Shown here piece after piece: positions 6,417 to 11,310 of a stretch of DNA of 11,310 nucleotides (within the stretch, counting starts at the first letter, position 1; each line of letters begins with the position of its first letter). The translations under genes were made by a program, and so were the position numbers. The stretch covers positions 1 to 11,310 of the forward strand of contig JBGSOF010000023.1 of NCBI GenBank assembly GCA_041739275.1, in the 5' to 3' direction. The stretch comes from WGMI01 sp041739275. GTDB lineage: Bacteria > Bacteroidota > Bacteroidia > Flavobacteriales > Schleiferiaceae. A model generated the notes under the pieces. The model searched no databases and was not told the origin of the DNA. It was given only the letters and a program-made list of their open reading frames with translations.

Positions 6417-7136
6417 ATGAAAATGAAAGCTATTCTTTGTGCTATGGCGCTGAGCGCCGGTTCGGTTTTCGCTCAAGCGGATATTGCGGTGGCCATGACT
6501 TCGCCAACCCAAAACCAAAACATTGGTCCCGGTGTGCCTTTTCAGTTTAACGGAACCATCACCAATACCGGTACGGTTGCGGTTACGGCGCAAGACACCT
6601 TGATTTACGCGCCTTTGTTGAACGGCAATCTCTTGACTGCCGGAGGTTCGCCGGTCGTTTATTTTCAGGTGACGGCCTTGGCCGCCGGTGCGAATACAAC
6701 CTTTACCCACAACATCGGTGGCTTGAACGCCGGCGCGACTCCCGCCCAGCTCGAGTGGTGCGCATTTGCCATCGCAATCGGTCCAAACTGGGGTTCCATT
6801 GTAGAAAGCGACACCTTGAACAATACTTCGTGTGTGGATGTCAACTACAATCCGGGCATCGGAATGGGCGAAGATTTTATCGGTGTTCCCCCCGTGCTCA
6901 ATTTGAGTTACTACAGCGCCGGAACCCTCTACATCGAGGTGGCCAATGTGGTTGAAAACAACGCCACGGTGAGCTTGATCGATCTCAGCGGCCGCTTGGT
7001 GGCTGAATTCCCCGTCGATCGCGTGGGTCAAACCTTCCGCTCAGAGCGCGTTTTAGATTTGCCAAAGGGCATTTATCTCGTCAACGTCGCTTCGAAGACC
7101 AAGAACTACGGCAGCAAGAAAATCAGCGTTCAATAA
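6417..7136 (+). CDS. Small secreted protein with T9SS type A sorting domain
   Basis: This predicted exported protein of 239 residues is made of three parts. A signal peptide covers residues 1-19 and ends SVFA before Gln20. A beta-sandwich region at about 21-145 resembles a CARDB/extracellular Ig-like domain, with NGTITNTGTVAV-type strands. A C-terminal type IX sorting domain lies at about 160-239, recognised by VSLIDLSGRL (185-194), LPKGIYLVNV (215-224) and the final SKKISVQ. Type IX cargo crosses the outer membrane and is usually attached to the surface or released after the sorting domain is cleaved. With only one short module between signal and sorting domain, it is unusually small for such cargo, and no enzymatic motif is seen. 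It may be an adhesin-like or structural protein. The upstream TTG at 6372 would put extra residues before the signal peptide and overlaps the promoter region, so the ATG at 6417 (or ATG 6423) is chosen. A strong terminator follows. Confidence 0.88.
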   Translation: MKMKAILCAMALSAGSVFAQADIAVAMTSPTQNQNIGPGVPFQFNGTITNTGTVAVTAQDTLIYAPLLNGNLLTAGGSPVVYFQVTALAAGANTTFTHNIGGLNAGATPAQLEWCAFAIAIGPNWGSIVESDTLNNTSCVDVNYNPGIGMGEDFIGVPPVLNLSYYSAGTLYIEVANVVENNATVSLIDLSGRLVAEFPVDRVGQTFRSERVLDLPKGIYLVNVASKTKNYGSKKISVQ

Positions 7137-7154
7137 GCGCGCATTCTGTTGTTT

Positions 7155-7180
7155 AAGCCCCGCTTCGGCGGGGTTTTTTT
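7155..7180 (+). terminator. Intrinsic terminator after the T9SS cargo gene
   Basis: CCCCGC (7158-7163) and GCGGGG (7168-7173) pair perfectly around a stable TTCG tetraloop. Seven consecutive T residues follow. The hairpin starts about 20 bases after the stop codon at 7136. This is the clearest terminator in the window. Confidence 0.93.
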
Positions 7181-7437
7181 ATGGCGATCGGTATCGTTCC
7201 GCACTGCATGACCAATACATCGGGCGATACAAGTCTTTGTCCGGATATTTTGATTCGCGGAAAGGGCTGCACCGCATTTGTTTTTTGGTAAAAATTCTGA
7301 GAACGAAGCCCGCCTCGTGTCAAAAAAGAGTCATTTCTTCGAGACTCGGAAGGGGGGAGGTTCTAAACTGCGAATTTTGAGTGCGCTTTTCAAACGAGTG
7401 CTCGCTTAGGCTGGATATCACACTAGAAATCTGACAA
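7181..7437. other. Unassigned intergenic DNA before the antiporter gene
   Basis: No open frame, RNA gene or copy of the dispersed repeat is recognisable here. The only promoter-like element is GAATTTTG at 7372-7379, a 7-of-8 match to TAnnTTTG lying about 60 bases before the antiporter start. A short CGAG/CTCG palindrome occurs near 7395-7404. An in-frame stop at 7432-7434 fixes the left limit of the antiporter gene. Confidence 0.4.
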
Positions 7438-8532
7438 TTGTTGAGCTCGAGTACGAATCAGGTTCCCACGGTGCCTTTCAGCATCAAATCTTTTGCCCGA
7501 GAGGCCGTTTGGCCCGCCGTGGCATTGACGATGCTCTTTGTCGGAGTCGAGCGCAATGCGGCCATGCTCATTTTGTCGTCGGCGGCGCTTTTGGCGGTGG
7601 TTTTGAGCGCGGTTCATCATGCGGAGCGCATCAGCGAGCGCATTGGAGAACCATTCGGGGCTTTGGTGCTGGCCTTGGCCGTGACCGTGATCGAGGTGTC
7701 GATTATCGTGGTGGTGATGTCTCGCACAGAACAGGCGGCGACCTTGGCGCGCGACACAATTTTTTCGGCCGTGATGATCATCTTTACGGCCATTGTCGGC
7801 CTGGCCTTGCTCATTGGCGGGCTTCGCTTTCGCACCCTTGAATTCAACAGCAGCGGGGTGGTTTCAACTTTGCTCACGCTCACCACCATCTCGGTTTTGA
7901 CGCTCATACTGCCGAATTATTCACACGGTATGCCGGGCCCATACTACGCAGTCCCGCAGCTCATTTTTGTTTCGGTTATTTCGCTTCTGGTCTACTTGTC
8001 GTTTTTGTTCGTTCAGAATTTCAAACATCGCGAAGATTTTCTCGACGACCCCGATTCCGAGAGCAGCCCGCCGCCCGCGCGCAACCTGGCCATCAGAAGT
8101 TATATTCTCCTCCCGGTTTCTTTGGTCGGGGTTGTCGGTCTGGCCGAAACCTTGGCCCACAGCCTGGAGGAATACATCGCACGGGTGGGTGCTCCCGAGC
8201 AATTGGCGGGATTGGCCGTGGCCGCGGTAGTGCTTCTGCCCGAGGGCATTGCCTCTGTTCGAGCCGCCGCCAATAACCAAATTCGGCGCAGTTTGAATTT
8301 GTCTTTGGGGAGCGCGCTGGCCAGCATCAGTCTCACCATACCCGCCGTGGCTTTTTTCTCGATTTGGAAATCGCTCCCTCTGGCTTTGGGCATCGGGGGC
8401 GAGCAACAGGTCTTGTTTCTGCTTGCCTTAATGGTGATTGTGCTCTCGCTCAGCAAAGGCCGCACTCATATTCTCCACGGTTTGATCCTGCTTCTGCTCT
8501 TTGCAGTCTTTGTTTTTCTATCTATTTTCTAA
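7438..8532 (+). CDS. Ca2+/H+ antiporter, ChaA family
   Basis: This inner-membrane cation/proton antiporter belongs to the CaCA superfamily and resembles E. coli ChaA over its whole length (364 residues against about 366). It shows roughly eleven hydrophobic segments in two halves. The two inverted alpha-repeat motifs carry the acidic ion-binding residues: GEPFGALVLALAVTVIEVSI at residues 70-89 with Glu86, and LLPEGIASVRAAANNQ at 266-281 with Glu269. A hydrophilic acidic loop (DFLDDPDSES, about 200-209) separates the halves, as in ChaA. It exports Ca2+ and perhaps Na+ or K+ against protons; the ion cannot be decided here. The start is uncertain. A stop codon sits at 7432, no ATG precedes the first membrane segment, and the options are TTG 7438, TTG 7441 or GTG 7471. 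The stop codon overlaps the ATG of the next gene, so the two are likely co-transcribed. Confidence 0.92.
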   Translation: MLSSSTNQVPTVPFSIKSFAREAVWPAVALTMLFVGVERNAAMLILSSAALLAVVLSAVHHAERISERIGEPFGALVLALAVTVIEVSIIVVVMSRTEQAATLARDTIFSAVMIIFTAIVGLALLIGGLRFRTLEFNSSGVVSTLLTLTTISVLTLILPNYSHGMPGPYYAVPQLIFVSVISLLVYLSFLFVQNFKHREDFLDDPDSESSPPPARNLAIRSYILLPVSLVGVVGLAETLAHSLEEYIARVGAPEQLAGLAVAAVVLLPEGIASVRAAANNQIRRSLNLSLGSALASISLTIPAVAFFSIWKSLPLALGIGGEQQVLFLLALMVIVLSLSKGRTHILHGLILLLLFAVFVFLSIF

Positions 8533-9086
8533 TGGCCGCTCTTCCATTTCTCGAAGCGAAAGCTCTGATCGAGTTGCTCGAAAGTCGTTTCGTGAGTCAT
8601 CAGTTTCGGCACCCTTCGGTTTCTTGGTCTTCGGTGATCGATCGCCTGAATGCAACCCCAAAACTCTTAGAGGCTCTGTCTGAAATGGAGCACAGCGGGG
8701 GAGCGCCCGATGTCACGGTGTTCGAATCGAATCTCGAACGCTTGTTTTTTTGTGATTTTTCGGTGGAAAGCCCATCGGGTCGCAGGAGTTTGTGCTACGA
8801 CGATGCCGCGTGGGCCGCTCGAAAGGAGAACAAGCCTCGGGCTTCGGCGGTGGGCGAGGCCGAACGCTGGGGGGTGGAGTTGTTGGACGAGGAAGAATAT
8901 CGACAGATTCAGCGTTTGGGAGCTTTGGATGCCAAGACTTCGACTTGGCTCAAGACCCCTCAAGCAATGCGAGCACTGGGTGGGGCCCTGTTTGGCGATT
9001 TCCGCTTCGGTCGCGTGTTTGCCTACCACAATGGGGCCGAATCTTATTACGCGGCACGCGGTTTCCGCGCCAAGTTGCCGCTGTAG
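8532..9086 (+). CDS. DUF4256 family protein
   Basis: This 184-residue soluble protein matches my recollection of the uncharacterised DUF4256 family along its length. The conserved blocks are MEHSGGAPDV (52-61), SPSGRRSLCYD (80-90), a KENKP segment (98-102), DAKTSTWLKTP (133-143) and YHNGAESYYAARGFR near the C-terminus (165-179). No signal peptide or membrane segment is present, so it is probably cytoplasmic. The family has no established activity that I know of. The clusters of conserved Asp, Arg, Tyr and His suggest an enzyme or ligand binder, which is inference. The frame is open further upstream to 8364, but the ATG at 8532 overlaps the last base of the antiporter stop codon (TAATG), matches the family's usual N-terminus, and is the clear start. 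Coupling with the antiporter suggests shared expression, not necessarily shared function. Confidence 0.88.
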   Translation: MAALPFLEAKALIELLESRFVSHQFRHPSVSWSSVIDRLNATPKLLEALSEMEHSGGAPDVTVFESNLERLFFCDFSVESPSGRRSLCYDDAAWAARKENKPRASAVGEAERWGVELLDEEEYRQIQRLGALDAKTSTWLKTPQAMRALGGALFGDFRFGRVFAYHNGAESYYAARGFRAKLPL

Positions 9087-9135
9087 AATCCGGCGCATAG
9101 CCGAACTTGAGTCGATTGAAGTAGGTAATTGTTGA

Positions 9136-9180
9136 GTAACTTACCTTATGGTTACTTACCTTGGGGTTACTTAACTTTGC
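9136..9180 (+). repeat. 15-bp tandem repeat (3 units) in the ATPase leader
   Basis: Three head-to-tail 15-base units occupy 9136-9150, 9151-9165 and 9166-9180. The middle unit is GTTACTTACCTTGGG. The first differs at four positions and the last at four or five. A possible fourth, weakly related unit lies at 9121-9135. The last unit contains the best promoter element for the ATPase gene. If translation began at the in-frame TTG at 9129, the array would encode a LPYGY/LPWGY-like pentapeptide repeat, but the ATG at 9198 is a better start. Confidence 0.75.
9172..9179 (+). promoter_or_regulatory. Candidate -7 promoter element for the ATPase gene
   Basis: TAACTTTG perfectly matches TAnnTTTG and ends 19 bases before the ATG at 9198, predicting a leader of about 12 bases. 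It is formed by the third tandem repeat unit. The corresponding parts of units 1 and 2 (TTACCTTATG, TTACCTTGGG) are degenerate versions without the full consensus. No clear -33 TTG is at the usual spacing. Confidence 0.5.
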
Positions 9181-9197
9181 ATTCGTTATTGCTCGGT

Positions 9198-10328
9198 ATG
9201 GAATCTCCTTTTGTTTTTGGGCAAATCGTGTCGGCCGAAGGGTTCGTGAACCGAACCAAAGAGCTCCAACGCTTGATGTACAATGTGCGCAGCGGGGTCA
9301 GCACGATTTTGATTTCTCCTCGCCGCTGGGGCAAGAGCAGTTTGGTGCGCGAAATGGCTCGGCGAATGCAAGCTGAAACCGATTTTGTCTTTTGCTTTCT
9401 CGACTTGTTCGCGATTCAGAGCGAGGAAGCGTTTTTTGAGGCTTATGCCAAAGCCATCCTCAAGGCCTTTGAACACAGTTGGGAGGGGCGATTGCGGCTG
9501 GCCAAAGAGCTGTTGTCGGGCTTGGTGCCCCTCATTTCGTTCAAGGCCGACCCCAATGCCGATTTTTCGATCAAGTTTAAATTCGACCGTCAAAAAGACG
9601 CAGGCGAAATTCTAGATCTGGGACAAAAACTAGCCCTGCAGCGCGGAAAGCGCTTGGTGGTTTGCCTCGACGAATTCCAGAACATCGAGCAATTCGACGA
9701 TCCCTTGGCGTTCCAAAAGTTGCTCCGCTCGCATTGGCAACTCCAAACTGAGGTGTCTTTTGTGCTCTATGGAAGCAAGCGCCACAGCATGCAGCAGTTG
9801 TTTGCCGAGCGTTCTTATCCTTTTTTCAAGTTCGGCGAATTGGTCTTGCTCGAACGAATATCGGTCGATCATTGGGTGCCGTTTATTCAGCGTTCGTTCG
9901 AACAATTGGGGCGCAGTGCCCCGGCAGGCTTGGTGCGCGATTTGGTGGAACGCATGCAGCGGCACACGCAATACGTGCAGCATTTTGCGCATTTAGCCTT
10001 GTATCACACCCCCGAAGGGTCTCCGCTTACCGAAGCGATTTTAGACCGGGCGCAAGAGCAACTCATTCAGCACCAAACGGCTTATTTTCAGTCGGAATTT
10101 CAGAATTTGAGCAAGACGCAAATTGCGGTGTTGCGCATGTTGCTCGATGGCTTGCAATCTGAATTCACCTCGGCCGCAAATCTCAAAACCTACGGACTCA
10201 ACAGTTCTGCGACGGTTGTTAAGGCTTTGGCCGCGCTCGAAAACAAAGATGTGATCGACCGATTGGGAGGGAGCATTTCGTTTACCGATCCGGTTTTTGC
10301 CCTTTGGCTAAGCTCTATATTGCCCTGA
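9198..10328 (+). CDS. Orphan AAA+ ATPase (archaeal-type, DEFQ Walker B)
   Basis: This is a P-loop ATPase of 376 residues of the archaeal-ATPase/STAND-like AAA+ group that is common as single genes in Bacteroidota and archaea. The N-terminal FVNRTKELQRL motif (16-26) is the family's opening signature. Walker A is SPRRWGKSS (40-48), with Lys46 and Ser47 and a PRRWGKS form lacking the first glycine of the classic loop, normal for this group. Walker B is LVVCLDEFQNI (153-163), with Asp158-Glu159. A sensor-1-like strand ends FVLYGSKRHSM (188-198). The C-terminal part (about 303-370) looks like a winged helix, with TQIAVLRMLLDG and a terminal SFTDPVFALWL motif. The PD-(D/E)XK nuclease domain fused to many relatives is absent. 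Substrate and role are unknown. It is in the same direction as the antiporter and DUF4256 but has a 111-base gap with its own promoter. ATG 9198 is chosen over TTG 9129 because it directly precedes the conserved N-terminus. Confidence 0.9.
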   Translation: MESPFVFGQIVSAEGFVNRTKELQRLMYNVRSGVSTILISPRRWGKSSLVREMARRMQAETDFVFCFLDLFAIQSEEAFFEAYAKAILKAFEHSWEGRLRLAKELLSGLVPLISFKADPNADFSIKFKFDRQKDAGEILDLGQKLALQRGKRLVVCLDEFQNIEQFDDPLAFQKLLRSHWQLQTEVSFVLYGSKRHSMQQLFAERSYPFFKFGELVLLERISVDHWVPFIQRSFEQLGRSAPAGLVRDLVERMQRHTQYVQHFAHLALYHTPEGSPLTEAILDRAQEQLIQHQTAYFQSEFQNLSKTQIAVLRMLLDGLQSEFTSAANLKTYGLNSSATVVKALAALENKDVIDRLGGSISFTDPVFALWLSSILP

Positions 10329-10446
10329 ATTTTAAAGGGTGTGCTATCCAGCCGTCACCGGATAATTCAGAGGAGCCGAAGGCTTCGCATGTGGATGCCT
10401 CGGGCAGAAGTGCTGAAATGTGTTTTTTCTAATGGTCATCCGTCGC

Positions 10447-10590
10447 TGTCTTTCCGGGTCTTCTGATAGACGTCTGTCGGCTAAGCCCAGGACGCTTTAA
10501 AACGGGCCATCGCTGTTCGTTCCCCCTTTACGGTTTTGATATTTGTCTTCGCACAATCGTGTGGGGCCAAATATGGGGGCACGGGATGTT
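10447..10590 (+). repeat. Partial, diverged copy of the dispersed repeat
   Basis: This stretch aligns with 10684-10830, the left part of copy 2, at an offset of about 236 bases. Both begin GTCTTTC-GGGTCTTC, pass through a TTTTAA-GGCC-CGCTGTTC block and reach GCACAATCGTG. A weakened H1 hairpin survives: CGCAC 10550-10554 with GTGTG 10559-10563, including one G-U pair. Similarity fades after about 10590. Bases 10329-10446, after the ATPase stop, hold no recognised gene or terminator. The stretch 10591-10683 shows only an imperfectly placed ATGGTTT/AAACCAT pairing (10604-10631). Confidence 0.6.
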
Positions 10591-10683
10591 TCGGGGGAGA
10601 GGCATGGTTTTCACGCAAACATTTAAACCATACCGGAGTCCGCATGATTATACACAGACTTATTCCCTTTCTTGTCCGATGTG

Positions 10684-11265
10684 GTCTTTCTGGGTCTTCG
10701 AATCGATGTCTACCGGCTTCGCCGATGAGTATTTTAAGATGGCCTGCGCTGTTCATTCCCTCTCTACGACCTTGATGTTCACCCCCGCACAATCGTGCGG
10801 GGCTACATGTGTCCGTTGGTGTTAATACGTCGCGGAGGCCTTCTTTCTTTGCTGCTCCAAAGAAAGAGTAGAGCCACGATGGCTCGTGGCTCTGTCGGAG
10901 GTCCAACCTTGAATTTTTTCTACCGGTCGCGCTCTCTTGTCCCACCTCGTTATTGATTTTTTTTAGGGGCGCTTTGGCCGAGGTCGCCGCCGCAGAATAA
11001 TAAATAGGATGTTGCGGCTGTTGTGCGACTCGGCGTCGCTGCCTTGGGTTTTCTAAATCAACATACCCGGAGTCAATAGGCTTTAAGCACCTTGATATTT
11101 GGGCACCTCGTTGGTCAGCGATAGCTAGAATCATTCTATACTGAATCACTTAAATTGAGTTATCCCCAACGGCGGTCATATCCTCCCGATTTCTGTCGGA
11201 CAAATCGGTTAAAGGAACTCAAGGCGAAATGAAGTCGCTATTGTCCCCAGAAATTTCCGCTGCCC
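10684..11265 (+). repeat. Dispersed structured repeat, copy 2 (best preserved)
   Basis: This is the best-preserved copy, in the same orientation as 155-692 and about 10.6 kb away. Shared identical blocks include about 10757-10780, 10798-10828, a GGGGCGCTTTGGCCGAGGTCG block near 10966-10986, and 31 bases around 11044-11074. The first 45 bases are shared only with the partial copy at 10447. The right end is near the common TTTCCGCTG at about 11254-11262; weaker similarity may run on to the end of the window. No transposase, terminal inverted repeat or target duplication is visible. A 222-codon minus-strand frame overlaps the copy, but it is not open in copy 1 and is not credited. Confidence 0.82.
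10783..11074 (+). ncRNA. Candidate structured RNA core, copy 2
   Basis: Four hairpins occur in order. H1 pairs CCCCGCAC (10783-10790) with GTGCGGGG (10795-10802) around AATC. H2 pairs TCTTTCTTTG (10842-10851) with CAAAGAAAGA (10858-10867). H3 pairs AGAGCCACGA (10870-10879) with TCGTGGCTCT (10884-10893). H4 pairs 10977-10981 and 10983-10987 with 11030-11034 and 11025-11029 across a bulged G, then 10989-10995 with 11012-11018. H1 to H3 are perfect over 8-10 bp. A downstream pairing, GACTC 11027-11031 with GAGTC 11070-11074 enclosing GGGT/ACCC, competes with H4. I do not recognise a known RNA family, and neither strand nor transcription is established. Confidence 0.35.
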
Positions 11266-11310
11266 TGAAAAATGTCCAAAGCCTCATGAAGCAGGCGCGC
11301 CCTTGTCGAG

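Noticed and set aside
8364..8531. Upstream extension of the DUF4256 frame inside the antiporter gene
   Set aside because: It runs out of frame through conserved antiporter sequence, and the ATG at 8532 fits the family start and the stop/start overlap.
9129..9197. Extended ATPase start at TTG 9129 that would translate the 15-bp repeats
   Set aside because: The promoter box falls inside this stretch, the peptide is low complexity, and the family N-terminus starts right after ATG 9198.
10323..10340. CCCT/AGGG pairing after the ATPase stop as a terminator
   Set aside because: The stem is only 4 bp with a 9-base loop and is not followed by a T run.
10481..11149. Minus-strand open frame of 222 codons across the right-hand repeat
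   Set aside because: It lies inside the dispersed repeat, the equivalent stretch of copy 1 is not open on that strand, its composition (Arg/Pro/His rich) looks non-coding, and the conserved palindromes explain the sequence better.
155..11265. Composite transposon or genomic island bounded by the two direct repeats
   Set aside because: The interior is housekeeping genes (dnaK, panB and others), there is no transposase or integrase, and the repeats are diverged and accompanied by other fragments, as expected of a dispersed family.

Overview
The window looks like a chromosomal segment of a Bacteroidota bacterium, most likely Flavobacteriia/Flavobacteriales. The reasons are a secreted protein ending in a type IX secretion (T9SS) sorting domain, a DnaK carrying the GGGTHD form of the ATPase signature that I recall from Flavobacteriia, an orphan DEFQ-type AAA+ ATPase, and three perfect TAnnTTTG promoter elements lying 19-25 bases before start codons. 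No rRNA, tRNA, CRISPR array, transposase or phage gene was recognised. The species cannot be named from the sequence.

Layout. Positions 1-783 are gene-free and largely repeat-derived. On the minus strand, reading right to left, are a predicted lipoprotein of unknown function (4751-3690), dnaK (3508-1607) and a patatin-like phospholipase (1542-784). A hairpin terminator lies between the last two. Divergent from the lipoprotein, on the plus strand, are panB (4864-5682) and an RluA-type pseudouridine synthase (5679-6353), which overlap by 4 bases. A small T9SS cargo protein with its own promoter and a strong terminator follows (6417-7136). After about 257 bases of unassigned DNA come a ChaA-type Ca2+/H+ antiporter (7438-8532), a DUF4256 protein whose ATG overlaps the antiporter stop codon (8532-9086), and an AAA+ ATPase (9198-10328) preceded by a 15-bp tandem repeat that contains its likely promoter. 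Positions 10329-11310 are again gene-free and repeat-derived.

How the genes relate. They are mostly housekeeping genes: protein folding, pantothenate/CoA synthesis, RNA modification and cation transport, plus envelope and secreted proteins. They do not form one pathway. The tight couplings are panB with the pseudouridine synthase, and the antiporter with DUF4256.

The most interesting feature is a long dispersed repeat of about 540-580 bp. It is present as two near-complete direct copies (about 155-692 and 10684-11265) flanking the whole gene block, with partial copies at 1-38 and 10447-10590. Both near-complete copies can fold the same ordered series of stem-loops, including a long bulged hairpin whose 3' arm could instead pair with a downstream segment. 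It behaves like a structured, possibly transcribed, non-coding element rather than a gene or a recognised insertion sequence.
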